From the NCBI GenBank assembly GCA_020252485.1, contig JADCCX010000013.1:1-64000 (forward strand): a DNA stretch of 64,000 nucleotides, given 5' to 3'. The notes beneath the pieces were generated by a model. It saw only the letters and a program-made list of their open reading frames with translations. It was not told the DNA's origin and did not search any database. The translations under genes were made by a program, and so were the position numbers. Origin of the DNA: Methylocystis sp. (GTDB taxonomy: Bacteria; Pseudomonadota; Alphaproteobacteria; Rhizobiales; Beijerinckiaceae). This document shows positions 26,120 through 33,882 of the stretch, one piece after another; position 1 is the first letter of the stretch; the number at the start of each line of letters is the position of its first letter.

Positions 26120-26633
26120 GGGAGGCTTCCTCCGTTGGCGCTTCGCCGATGGCGAGAATGGCGGGCGGGTGCCCGGTGCTGGCGAGAAAGCGCAGGAAAT
26201 CCTCCCAATTGAGCCCGGTCGTCATGGTGTTGACGAGCGGATGGCCATTGATCCAGCCGAAGGCCTTCAGCCTCGCATCGAGGATCAAGGTCACGGAACG
26301 GGCCGTGTCGTTAATGACCGCCAACGCCGTCACCGAGCCAGGCGAGACGCCCAGATGCTGCATCAGCTGCCCGGCGCTGCCGAAGGAAAGCCGGCCCGAT
26401 CCGCCGATCACCTCATGCAGGCGCTTGAGGTCGATCTGCGTGTTCTCCACCGCCGTGACCAGGAAAAACCGGCCCTTCTTGTCCTTGAGGAAGAGGTTCT
26501 TCGTATGCGCGCCGGGGATTGCGCCCCGCAGCGCCTTCGACTGCTCGACGGTGAACAATGGCGGATGGCTGATCGTCTCGTGGGTTATGCCCAGCGCATC
26601 AAGGGCCGCGAACAGGCTGTCAGGCGTATGCAC
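26088..26633 (-). CDS. YbaK/ProX-type prolyl-tRNA deacylase-like protein
   Basis: A 181-residue free-standing editing domain of the YbaK/ProXp superfamily, which removes wrongly attached amino acids (Ala or Cys) from tRNA-Pro. Family marks: HPPLFTVEQSKALRGAIPGA, the catalytic-pocket Lys in HTKNLFLKDKKGRFFLV, GSGRLSFGSAGQLMQHLGV and GHPLVNTMTTGL. The C-terminal 20 residues are a disordered tail overlapping the convergent oxidoreductase gene. It starts six bases after the stop of the DnaJ-like gene, so both probably share a transcript. Confidence 0.88.
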   Translation of the reverse strand: MHTPDSLFAALDALGITHETISHPPLFTVEQSKALRGAIPGAHTKNLFLKDKKGRFFLVTAVENTQIDLKRLHEVIGGSGRLSFGSAGQLMQHLGVSPGSVTALAVINDTARSVTLILDARLKAFGWINGHPLVNTMTTGLNWEDFLRFLASTGHPPAILAIGEAPTEEASLSEPGASAAP

Positions 26634-26639
26634 GAGCTG

Positions 26640-27596
26640 TCAGACCTTGCGGCGGGACCGCATCAGCGCTGTCAGATCCGGATCTGGACCGGGCGGCAGG
26701 GTGACGTCGATGACGGCATAGAGATCGCCGGGCTGCTCCTTGCCCGGCAGGCCTTTCCCGCGCAGCCGGAAGACCCGGCCCGACGAGGTCATGGGCTGGA
26801 TCGCAATCTCCGCGTTGCCGTCGAGCGTCGGCACCAGGACGGGACCGCCGAGCACCGCATCGACGAGCGGCAGCGGAATCCGGACGCGCAGATCGCGCCC
26901 CTCCACGGTGAAGCGCTCGTGCGGCCTGATGCGGATGGTGAGCATCGCATCGCCGTTTTCGCCGCCGGTTGGCGACGAATAGCCCTGACCGCGCAGGCGC
27001 ACAATCATGCCGTCTGTCAGCGCCTTGGGGATCGCCACCTCGAGATCCTTTCCGGTGGGTAATTGCACGCGTTTGGGCTGCCCCGCAGCGATCTCTTCCA
27101 GCGTCACCTGCATCGTGACGGCGGCGTCGGCGCCCTTTTGCGGGGGAGCGCGCCGGGCGCCGGGGTTGCGCGCCCGCTCCGCCGTGTCGCCGAACATCCG
27201 GCCGAAGATATCCGAGGCGTCGAAGCCAACATCAGGCTGGGGCCCCCTTTGGCGGCCGCCGCCCATGTTCCGGAAATGCCGGAACAGCTCATCCGCCGAC
27301 GGTCCGCCGGGACCGCCCGGATAGCCTGAACCGCCGCCAGCGCCGCTGAAGCCTTCGAAGCCCTGGAACTTCGGCTTCCCGTCCGCCCCGATTTCGCCTC
27401 TGTCGAATTGCGCGCGCTTGCCGGTGTCGCCGAGGATCTCATAGGCCGCGTTCAACTCGGCAAAGCGATCCGGCGCCTTGGGATCGTCGCGGTTCTTGTC
27501 GGGATGATGCTGCTTAGCCTTGCGGCGGAAGGCTTTCTTCACCTCCGCTTCGCTGGCCCCCCGGGGGACGCCGAGGACATCGTATGGATCACGCAT
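26640..27596 (-). CDS. DnaJ/CbpA-like Hsp40 co-chaperone
   Basis: A 318-residue class B J-protein. The J domain (residues 1-70) carries HPD at 31-33 and the typical DPYDVLGVPRGASEAEVKKA opening. A Gly-rich linker (about 85-125) follows, and then two C-terminal peptide-binding domains (VTMQVTLEEIAAGQPKRVQL; GRDLRVRIPLPLVDAVLGG). The zinc-finger cysteines of DnaJ are absent, so it is CbpA-like. It stimulates Hsp70 (DnaK) ATPase. The CbpM partner is not seen. Confidence 0.9.
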   Translation of the reverse strand: MRDPYDVLGVPRGASEAEVKKAFRRKAKQHHPDKNRDDPKAPDRFAELNAAYEILGDTGKRAQFDRGEIGADGKPKFQGFEGFSGAGGGSGYPGGPGGPSADELFRHFRNMGGGRQRGPQPDVGFDASDIFGRMFGDTAERARNPGARRAPPQKGADAAVTMQVTLEEIAAGQPKRVQLPTGKDLEVAIPKALTDGMIVRLRGQGYSSPTGGENGDAMLTIRIRPHERFTVEGRDLRVRIPLPLVDAVLGGPVLVPTLDGNAEIAIQPMTSSGRVFRLRGKGLPGKEQPGDLYAVIDVTLPPGPDPDLTALMRSRRKV

Positions 27597-27678
27597 GGGC
27601 TTGGCTGTTCACGACCTCGATCTTGCTTCCGATGTGGTGCTCAAATGACTTAAACGCAAGCCTGCGGCTTCCTTGCAG

Positions 27679-28197
27679 TCAGGCCGGGCGCTTCCAGGGC
27701 ATCGCATCCTTGATCAGCCATTCGTTGGCGCTGAGCCGGCACGCCGTCCCCTGAAACCACTGCTCCGGGTCGCCAGCGGCGACCATGGCGACATAGACGC
27801 GGCAGATGTCGTCCCTGACGAGAAAAGCGTTGCCGATCGGCGCGAAGGAGCCCTTGTTCTTGCTCTCGGGGTTCTCCCAGCGGACATGGCCGCCGTTGCC
27901 TTGCGGATCGAGCGCGGTGGCGAGCGCGGCCCGCGCCCGGCGCCAGTCCTCAACGTCGAGCTTTGGCGAGAAGACGGAAACCTGCCCGGGCGCCAGCGCA
28001 GCCTCCCGGCTGGCGCGGAGCGCGATCGAGCCGGTCGGCGGCTCGCCATCCGCCCCAACGAGCGAGCCCGCCGTCTTCTCGAACGGCATGGTGATGCTGC
28101 AGGCACCCGACAACATGGCCGCGAAAGCGCAGACCGCCGCCATCAATAACGGGCGTGTTGCGCATTTCCCGCCGTGAGCTACAACGCGACGCGCCAC
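27679..28197 (-). CDS. RT0821/Lpp0805-like surface lipoprotein
   Basis: A protein of about 172 residues with a lipoprotein signal: basic start, hydrophobic MAAVCAFAAMLSGAC with Cys as lipid site. The mature part includes DPQGNGGHVRWENPESKNKG, then SFAPIGNAFLVRDDICRVYV and GTACRLSANEWLIKDAMPW, which matches the RT0821/Lpp0805 surface-protein family. The function is not known; it should be anchored in the envelope. The start is uncertain: GTG 28197 is given, but GTG 28227 would leave only 18 bases to the divergent pdxH, and ATG 28143 would leave a very short signal. Confidence 0.75.
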   Translation of the reverse strand: MARRVVAHGGKCATRPLLMAAVCAFAAMLSGACSITMPFEKTAGSLVGADGEPPTGSIALRASREAALAPGQVSVFSPKLDVEDWRRARAALATALDPQGNGGHVRWENPESKNKGSFAPIGNAFLVRDDICRVYVAMVAAGDPEQWFQGTACRLSANEWLIKDAMPWKRPA

Positions 28198-28245
28198 GGA
28201 AAACCCCAAATTCCAGACTCGAATCACGGTGACAGAGGATCGTTA

Positions 28246-28848
28246 ATGTTGAGTGACTTTACCGCGAGCACGGATCCGTTTGCTCTTTTCGAAGAATGGT
28301 TTGCCGATGCGAAAGCTGCGGAGCCGAACGATCCGCATGCCTTGTCGCTTGCGACCGTGGACGCTGCCGGGATGCCGGATGTGCGGGTCGTGCTCATGAA
28401 CGGCTATGATCGGCAGGGCTTCGTCTTCTACACGCACCGAACCGGGGCGAAGGGCCGTCAGCTGGAAGCAAACATGCAGGCAGGGATCGTGTTCCACTGG
28501 AAGAGCCTGAAGCGGCAGGTCCGGGCCCGCGGCCCTGTGGCGCTCGTGACGGATGCCGAGGCGGATGCCTATTTCGCCACCCGCCCGCGCGACAGCCAGA
28601 TCGGCGCCTGGGCGAGCCTGCAATCGCAGCCCCTCGACAGCCGCGCCGCCTTCGAGCAGCGGATTGCCCAGATGAAGGCCCGCTACGAGGGCGGTCCGGT
28701 GCCGCGTCCGCCGCATTGGTCCGGCTACCGCCTCCAGCCGCTGGAGATCGAATTCTGGCACGATCGGCCGTTTCGCCTGCATGACCGCATTGTCTTCCGC
28801 AGGGAGAGGCTGGATGGTGCATTCCACAAGACGAGGCTCTATCCTTAG
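28246..28848 (+). CDS. pdxH: Pyridoxine/pyridoxamine 5'-phosphate oxidase
   Basis: A 200-residue FMN enzyme forming pyridoxal 5'-phosphate from its reduced forms. Motifs: DPFALFEEWFADAKAAEPND, MPDVRVVLMNGYDRQGFVFY, the phosphate-binding TGAKGRQLEANM, VFHWKSLKRQVRARG, SQIGAWASLQSQPL and the C-terminal RLHDRIVFRRERLDGAFHKT with RLYP end. ATG 28246 gives the usual length. It is divergent from the lipoprotein gene and followed by a short-chain dehydrogenase gene after 41 bases. Confidence 0.96.
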   Translation: MLSDFTASTDPFALFEEWFADAKAAEPNDPHALSLATVDAAGMPDVRVVLMNGYDRQGFVFYTHRTGAKGRQLEANMQAGIVFHWKSLKRQVRARGPVALVTDAEADAYFATRPRDSQIGAWASLQSQPLDSRAAFEQRIAQMKARYEGGPVPRPPHWSGYRLQPLEIEFWHDRPFRLHDRIVFRRERLDGAFHKTRLYP

Positions 28849-28889
28849 GCCACGAGTTCTCGCCTAGATCCGCAGGAAAGTTGATCCCG

Positions 28890-29669
28890 ATGGGCATGCC
28901 GCCGATGATGGTTCCCAAGACTGAAGCCGGCAAGCGGCCGGTGATGCTTCTCACCGGAGCCTCGCGCGGCATCGGCCATGCGACGGTGAAGGTTTTCGCC
29001 ATGGCCGGTTGGCGGATCCTATCCTGTTCGCGCCAGGCCTTTTCCGACAAATGCCCATGGCCGTCGGGAGCGGATGACCACGTCCAGATCAATCTGGAGG
29101 ACCCCGTCGATACAATGCGGGGCATCACCGAGATCAAGCGGCGCCTCCAGGTGGAGGGCGGCAAACTCCACGCGCTCGTCAACAACGCCGGCATTTCGCC
29201 GAAATCGCCGGATGGCCGCCGCATGGGCGCGGCCAACACCGATTTCAACGACTGGCACCGGGTGTTCCAGGTCAATTTCTTCGCGCCGATCATGCTGGCG
29301 CGCGGCCTGCTCGACGAGTTGGAGGCGGCCAAAGGGTCGATCGTCAACGTCACATCGATCGCGGGCGGCCGCGTGCATCCTTTCGCGGGCGCCGCCTATG
29401 CGACCTCCAAGGCGGCGCTGGCCGCGCTCACCCGCGAGATGGCGTCGGATTTCGGTTCGCTCGGAATCCGCGTGAACGCGATTTCGCCGGGCGAGATCGA
29501 CACCGCCATCCTCTCACCTGGAACCGACAAGATCGTCGAGAGCCAGATCCCGATGCGGCGCCTTGGCACCACCGAGGAGGTCGCCAAGGCGATCATGTTC
29601 CTGTGCACCGCGCAATCCTCCTACGTGAACGGGGCGGAATTGCACATCAACGGCGGACAGCACGTCTGA
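28890..29669 (+). CDS. SDR-family oxidoreductase
   Basis: A 259-residue classical short-chain dehydrogenase. The NAD(P) motif is LLTGASRGIGHATVKVFA, NNAG is in ALVNNAGISPKSP, the active-site Ser is in IVNVTSIAGGRVHP, and Tyr-x-x-x-Lys is in AAYATSKAALAALTREM; the end is VNGAELHINGGQHV as in many 3-ketoacyl-reductase-like members. The substrate cannot be told. ATG 28890 is used, with AGGAAAG ten bases upstream. Its stop overlaps the start of the Nudix gene (TGATG), so the two are translationally coupled. Confidence 0.88.
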   Translation: MGMPPMMVPKTEAGKRPVMLLTGASRGIGHATVKVFAMAGWRILSCSRQAFSDKCPWPSGADDHVQINLEDPVDTMRGITEIKRRLQVEGGKLHALVNNAGISPKSPDGRRMGAANTDFNDWHRVFQVNFFAPIMLARGLLDELEAAKGSIVNVTSIAGGRVHPFAGAAYATSKAALAALTREMASDFGSLGIRVNAISPGEIDTAILSPGTDKIVESQIPMRRLGTTEEVAKAIMFLCTAQSSYVNGAELHINGGQHV

Positions 29670-30106
29670 TGCGGCAATTGGCCCCCCCACGTCCGATGCT
29701 GGCGGCTTCCGTCGGCGTTTTCCGGGAGGGGAGGGTGCTGATCGCCGAACGGATCGTTGAGCCCGCGAAGGGCCTTTTCACGTTTCCCGGAGGGCGCGTC
29801 GAGCTTGGCGAAACCCTCGCCGAGGCCGCCTTGCGGGAGCTGATGGAGGAAGTGGGCGTCGAGGCCCGGATCGTCGGCTTCGTCGATCACGTCGAGACAA
29901 TCGTGCGCGGTCCGAACGGCGAGCCGTCCTTCCATGCCGTCATCTGCGCCTTCGCGGCGCATTGGGTCGCTGGAGAGCCGCGCCCGTCGGATGAAATCGG
30001 GCAGACAATCTGGGCCAGGCCGGAGGATGTCGCCCGTTGGCCCACGACGAAAGGCCTGCCCGGGATCGTCGCCAAGGCGCGCGCCTTGATCGGAACAAAT
30101 CCGTGA
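29669..30106 (+). CDS. Nudix hydrolase
   Basis: A 145-residue Nudix enzyme. The box G-x5-E-x7-REUxEExGU is present as GGRVELGETLAEAALRELME followed by EVGV. An N-terminal sheet (MLAASVGVFREGRVLIAER) and the C-terminal WARPEDVARWPTTKGLPGIV complete the fold. It should cleave nucleoside diphosphate linkages (ADP-ribose, NADH or oxidised nucleotides); the substrate is not defined. It begins on the A of the SDR stop codon and overlaps the next gene by four bases (GTGA), indicating a tight operon. Confidence 0.92.
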   Translation: MRQLAPPRPMLAASVGVFREGRVLIAERIVEPAKGLFTFPGGRVELGETLAEAALRELMEEVGVEARIVGFVDHVETIVRGPNGEPSFHAVICAFAAHWVAGEPRPSDEIGQTIWARPEDVARWPTTKGLPGIVAKARALIGTNP

Positions 30107-30522
30107 AGCGCCTCCTTCTCGCGCTTTGCCTCGCAGCTTTGGCAACAGGCGCGGTGGCGCAGCAACACCGGCCCGCCGCACCGCCGCCTGTCCGGGAGGA
30201 GCCGACCCCCGAGCCGCCGCCTGCCGCTTACGAGCCCGAACTCCTACGTCTGGCGGAAGTGCTTGGAACGCTCAGCTTCCTCACCGGGCTTTGCGAGCAG
30301 CGCGGCAGCGAAAGCTGGCAGCTCCGCATGGCCCAGCTCCTCGATACCGAAGGAACGACCGTGCTCCGGCGCGAGCGGCTCGCCGGAGCCTACAACCGCG
30401 GCTACATCGGGCACCAGCCGGCCCACCGCACCTGCACCGAGGCGTCGCGTCTCGTGATTGAGAGGCTGATCCAGCAGGGACAGAAGCTCACGCGCGAACT
30501 CTCGATCCGCTATTCGGGCTGA
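30103..30522 (+). CDS. TIGR02301 family periplasmic protein
   Basis: A 139-residue exported protein of the TIGR02301 family. The GTG start at 30103 gives a clean signal peptide (MKRLLLALCLAALATGAVAQ) followed by a Pro-rich linker (about residues 22-45) and the conserved helical domain: LLRLAEVLGTLSFLTGLCEQ, then ERLAGAYNRGYIGHQPAHRT with the second Cys in RTCTEAS. The two cysteines could form a disulfide. Function is unknown; the family is common in Hyphomicrobiales. It is coupled to the Nudix gene by a GTGA overlap. Confidence 0.88.
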   Translation: MKRLLLALCLAALATGAVAQQHRPAAPPPVREEPTPEPPPAAYEPELLRLAEVLGTLSFLTGLCEQRGSESWQLRMAQLLDTEGTTVLRRERLAGAYNRGYIGHQPAHRTCTEASRLVIERLIQQGQKLTRELSIRYSG

Positions 30523-30660
30523 TCCGGCCAGCTCAAGGTAAGCGTCTTATTCCTTGATCGCATTAACCTTTCCGAAAGACTCGGGTCGCAACCCGCGCGG
30601 CTGCGGACTAGAAGGGGGATTGTCTGCGCGTCAGCATTGCGCAGGGAAACCGAGCTTCCG

Positions 30661-30927
30661 ATGAACGCCCTGCACTACAGAGGCAATGCAATGGAAACCG
30701 CTGCCGAGATCGCCGACCAGAAGAAGATGGCCCTGCGTCTCGTCATGGATGCCTTTCATGAGGCCGAGGCCGACGGCATCGATTCCGACTGCATGGCGCA
30801 GGCCACGCTTTTTTACGTGCTGAAGGAATTCGTGCTGGCCTATGGCGAGGAGGCGGTCGCCGCTTTCGCCGAGCGGCTGCCGCGCCGCATCCTTGATGGC
30901 GAATTCTCCGTCCTGCGCCACGGCTGA
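30661..30927 (+). CDS. Conserved small hypothetical protein
   Basis: An 88-residue cytoplasmic, all-helical protein: ETAAEIADQKKMALRLVMDA, then HEAEADGIDSDCMAQATLFY and GEEAVAAFAERLPRRILDGE. I recall small rhizobial proteins with the same AEIADQKK opening and a LPRRVxxGEF ending, but no functional name. ATG 30661 has AGGGAAA about 11 bases upstream; ATG 30691 is possible. An inverted repeat CTGCGC...GCGCAG (about 30624-30644) sits in the leader. A half CtrA site (TTAACC) lies farther upstream at about 30560. Confidence 0.7.
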   Translation: MNALHYRGNAMETAAEIADQKKMALRLVMDAFHEAEADGIDSDCMAQATLFYVLKEFVLAYGEEAVAAFAERLPRRILDGEFSVLRHG

Positions 30928-30974
30928 CCGCGCAGGGCCTTGACGCCGCCGGTTTTGGCGGATCGAAAGGGCGG

Positions 30975-31553
30975 ATGCGGCGCCTTGTTCTTCTCTTCGT
31001 CTTCGCCCTGCTGACTGGCGGTTATGTCGGCGCCCAGAACCGGCCGGCCAATCCGCCCAAGGCTCCGGAAATCTCCCGGGATGTCGAGAGCCTGCCCGCC
31101 AATGTGCGCCGCATGCGGGCTATGGTGCTCGAGGCCGCCCGTTCGGGGGACGCTGGCGCATTGAAGAAGCCGATCGAATGGAACGAGGTTCCGCCGAGTT
31201 TCGGCAAGGGAGCGCCGCGCGGCGCAAAGGGCCCGGCGATGGCCGACGAACTGATCCTGTTCTTCCGCAAACGCTCGGGCGACGGGGATGGCCGCGAGAC
31301 GCTGGGCCAGATCGTCAACCTGCTTGCTGTCGGTCATGCGCGGATTCAATCAGGCACGCCGCAGGAGATGTATGTCTGGCCCTATTTCGCCGCGCTCGAT
31401 CCGCGCCTGCTGACGCCCGAGCAGGAGGTCGATGTTTACCGGGTGATCGGCGCGGCGCAACTCAGCGAATGGCGCGAAAAGGGCCGCTATCCTTTCTGGC
31501 GCCTCGGCATCGGTCCGGACGGGACCTGGCACTATTTCCTTGGGGCGGAGTGA
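30975..31553 (+). CDS. Exported hypothetical protein
   Basis: A 192-residue protein with a signal peptide (MRRLVLLFVFALLTGGYVGA, cleaved near AQN) and a periplasmic domain including SLPANVRRMRAMVLEAARSG, then FGKGAPRGAKGPAMADELIL and QEMYVWPYFAALDPRLLTPE, ending in WRLGIGPDGTWHYFLGAE. I recall similar proteins beside TIGR02301 genes in rhizobia but no established role. It is the last gene before the large regulatory gap ahead of mraZ. Confidence 0.72.
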   Translation: MRRLVLLFVFALLTGGYVGAQNRPANPPKAPEISRDVESLPANVRRMRAMVLEAARSGDAGALKKPIEWNEVPPSFGKGAPRGAKGPAMADELILFFRKRSGDGDGRETLGQIVNLLAVGHARIQSGTPQEMYVWPYFAALDPRLLTPEQEVDVYRVIGAAQLSEWREKGRYPFWRLGIGPDGTWHYFLGAE

Positions 31554-31964
31554 GGCGCGCGGTCCGGCGCTTTGGCGAGGCATCCAAAGAGACGCGATGC
31601 GCCAGAGCGGAAGCGGGCAGGCCAGCCGAAAAACAAAATCTGTTGATTTTGCAGGGCCGCCAACGAGTCCAGAATCTCAAGAGGCGGATTTAACCCTCTC
31701 TTAACCCTAACCTATTCTATTTCGACAGGAAGCGCGTCCTGTGCCGCGCCGAGACATCAATTTCTCACCAAAAGGTTGACGTCCCAAAATTTCCCATGTT
31801 ATTCCATATTATACCAAGTGTTTGGGGTTCAAAGATACCTGCCGGCGCAGCGACAGCGGCGCGGGATCAGGCGTCGATTGCCGGGATAGCTCTTGGGGGA
31901 TTTGGCCTGGGGGCTGATCGTGGTTTTGCCGTTTTCAACTGCGGCATTGCGGTGTGTGGCGTGA
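31554..31964 (+). promoter_or_regulatory. Regulatory region upstream of the dcw cluster
   Basis: This 411-base gap contains no believable gene. It holds a small hairpin CAAAATC-TGTT-GATTTTG (31634-31651), two GANTC sites, a CtrA box (see next entry), a possible sigma-70 -35 element TTGACG (31776-31781) with a poor TATTCC about 18 bases later, and G-rich tracts TGGGG at 31894 and 31908. The tracts are not in the regular ten-base spacing of MraZ boxes. mraZ transcription most likely starts in the 31780-31850 stretch, but the exact promoter is not clear. Confidence 0.5.
31665..31706. promoter_or_regulatory. CtrA box with two adjacent GANTC (CcrM) sites
   Basis: TTAACC (31690-31695), five bases, TTAACC (31701-31706) is a perfect CtrA consensus (TTAA-N7-TTAA). 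Two CcrM methylation sites, GAGTC (31665-31669) and GAATC (31672-31676), lie 14-21 bases upstream. CtrA and CcrM methylation control division genes in Caulobacter and rhizobia. The box is about 260 bases ahead of mraZ. Binding is inferred. Confidence 0.65.
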
Positions 31965-32429
31965 ATGGACCGCTTTGTTTCGCAATTCACCAACAGGCTC
32001 GACGCCAAGGGGCGGGTGTCCATACCCGCGCCTTTTCGCGGATTGTTGGCCAGGGATGGCTACGAGGGGCTTTACGTGCATCCGACGCTCGATTTCCCGG
32101 CCCTGGATTGCGGAGGCAACGCGCTGCTGGCGGAGATCAGCGCCTTGCTCGACCGCCTGCCGGCCTTTTCCGAAGAGCGGGATGTTTTCGCGACAGCCCT
32201 GATGGGGGCCAGCGAGATCCTCAAGATCGATCCCGAGGGCCGCATCGTGCTCACCGACCGCATGTGCGAGCAGGCCGGGATCACCGATCAGGTGACATTC
32301 GTCGGCCATGGCCACAAGTTCCAGATTTGGGAGCCGGCCCGTTTCCAGGCGCATTTCCAGGAAAGCCGCGACAAGCTGAAGGGCCTGCGCCGCAGCCTCA
32401 GCGTTCTTCATCCGGTTTCGGCATCATGA
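31965..32429 (+). CDS. mraZ: MraZ, dcw transcriptional regulator
   Basis: A 154-residue double SpoVT/AbrB-like protein that binds DNA upstream of its own operon. The first half ([20 protein letters not shown]) and second half ([20 protein letters not shown]) show the repeated GRxxxP-type strand pattern. Length is near the usual 140-160. It heads the dcw cluster, as in most bacteria, and its stop overlaps the rsmH start (ATGA), so the two are coupled. Confidence 0.95.
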   Translation: MDRFVSQFTNRLDAKGRVSIPAPFRGLLARDGYEGLYVHPTLDFPALDCGGNALLAEISALLDRLPAFSEERDVFATALMGASEILKIDPEGRIVLTDRMCEQAGITDQVTFVGHGHKFQIWEPARFQAHFQESRDKLKGLRRSLSVLHPVSAS

Positions 32430-33484
32430 TGCGCGCCGCCGGTCCCGCCGATGCGCCTGGCATCATGGATCGGCACATCCCCGTCCTGCGGTCGGAAGCG
32501 CTCGGTGCGCTGACGCTGAAGCCCGGCGGCGTTTATGTGGACGGCACCTTCGGCGCGGGCGGCTACTCCGGCGAGATTCTCGCGGCCTTTCCCGATACGC
32601 GCGTCTTCGCCTTCGATCGCGATCCCGATGCGATCCGCGATGGCCAGGCCATGGTCCGCAGCTCTTGCGGCCGTCTGACGCTGATCGAGGATGCCTTCTC
32701 CGCGATGGATGCCCATGGCATTCCGCCCGTGGACGGCGTTGTGCTCGATATCGGCGTCTCGTCGATGCAATTCGATCAGGCCGGGCGCGGGTTTTCGTTC
32801 CGCCATGACGGTCCGCTCGACATGCGCATGGCGCAAACCGGCCCGAGTGCGGCCGATATCGTCAATGTGGAAGGCGAAGAGCGCCTCGCCGACATCTTGT
32901 TCCACTATGGCGAAGAGCGCCATTCCCGGATCCTGGCCCGTGCCATCGCGGGGGCCAGGCAGCAGGCGCCGATCCGCTCCACGAAGCAGCTTTCCGACAT
33001 CATCACCAAGGTGATCTGGCCCCGGCCGAACGAGATCCATCCCGCGACCCGCAGCTTCCAGGCTTTGCGGATCGCCGTCAATGACGAACTCGGCGAACTG
33101 GCGCGCGCGCTCCATGCCGCCGAAGCCATCCTGAAGCCCGGCGGCGTGCTGGCCGTGGTGACGTTTCATTCGCTGGAGGACAGGATCGTCAAGCAGTTCT
33201 TCGCCGCCCGCTCGGGCAAGGGCGGCGGCTCGCGCCACGGGCCGGTCAGCATCCCCACGGCGACCTTCACGATCAGCGGCCGCTGGCCCTGTGTGCCGGG
33301 CGAGGACGAGATCGCCTGCAATCCGCGCGCCCGCTCCGCCAAGCTCAGGGCCGGCACCCGCACCGCCGAACCCGCGCCTGCGCCTGAAGCGGCCGTCATG
33401 GCTCTGGCCGCTTTGCCGGAACGGCGTGCGCCGCTGCGTGACCCGCGCGCGGGCGCCCGTCCGGCCAAACCGTGGAAACGCTGA
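32426..33484 (+). CDS. rsmH: 16S rRNA (cytosine1402-N4)-methyltransferase
   Basis: A 352-residue SAM-dependent methyltransferase that N4-methylates C1402 in the ribosome P site. Motifs: [20 protein letters not shown], the SAM loop [54 protein letters not shown] and [16 protein letters not shown]. Translation can begin at ATG 32426, overlapping mraZ, or at ATG 32465 (the MDRHIPVL start nearer to the family norm). Its stop overlaps ftsL by one base. Confidence 0.95.
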   Translation: MMRAAGPADAPGIMDRHIPVLRSEALGALTLKPGGVYVDGTFGAGGYSGEILAAFPDTRVFAFDRDPDAIRDGQAMVRSSCGRLTLIEDAFSAMDAHGIPPVDGVVLDIGVSSMQFDQAGRGFSFRHDGPLDMRMAQTGPSAADIVNVEGEERLADILFHYGEERHSRILARAIAGARQQAPIRSTKQLSDIITKVIWPRPNEIHPATRSFQALRIAVNDELGELARALHAAEAILKPGGVLAVVTFHSLEDRIVKQFFAARSGKGGGSRHGPVSIPTATFTISGRWPCVPGEDEIACNPRARSAKLRAGTRTAEPAPAPEAAVMALAALPERRAPLRDPRAGARPAKPWKR

Positions 33485-33870
33485 TGATGCGCCTGCTCAA
33501 CATCCTGGCGATCCTCGGCCTGCTCGGCACCGCCGCCTGGGCCTATTCGATCAAATACGAGACGATCTATTATGCCGAGCAGGTGAAGAAGCTGGAGAAG
33601 CGCCTCGACCGCGAGCGCGACAGCATCAATACGCTGCGCGCCGAATGGCAGCACATCAACAAGCCGATCCGCCTCCAGGTTCTGGCTGAGCGGCATCTGC
33701 AACTGCAGGCGCTGCAGGCGACCCAGATCATCCGCGCCGCCGATCTCCCGGCCAGGCCGAAAGAGCAGGATCTGCTGGGCTCAAAGCTCGATCAGCTCTT
33801 GACGGGCTCGATCCAGGGCGCAGCGCCGGCGAAACCGGCGCCGAAGCCCGCAGCGAAGCCTGGCGGCTGA
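33484..33870 (+). CDS. ftsL: Cell division protein FtsL
   Basis: A 128-residue bitopic protein with a short N-terminus, one membrane span (LLNILAILGLLGTAAWAYSI), then a periplasmic coiled coil (KKLEKRLDRERDSINTLRAE) and an Ala/Pro/Lys-rich tail. It forms the FtsQLB complex that activates FtsW and FtsI at the septum. Identification rests on position between rsmH and ftsI, topology and the LRAEWQHINKPIRLQVLAER motif, since FtsL sequence is poorly conserved. It begins on the last base of the rsmH stop. Confidence 0.88.
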   Translation: MMRLLNILAILGLLGTAAWAYSIKYETIYYAEQVKKLEKRLDRERDSINTLRAEWQHINKPIRLQVLAERHLQLQALQATQIIRAADLPARPKEQDLLGSKLDQLLTGSIQGAAPAKPAPKPAAKPGG

Positions 33871-33882
33871 GAGGAGGCACCG

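Noticed and set aside
31894-31925. MraZ-type TGGGN boxes before mraZ
   Set aside because: G-rich tracts are present, but spacing is irregular (9, 5 and 13 bases) and not the ten-base repeat known for MraZ operators.
31796-32425. Upstream extension of rsmH through mraZ
   Set aside because: It is simply the open frame under mraZ; the RsmH family begins near MDRHIPVL.
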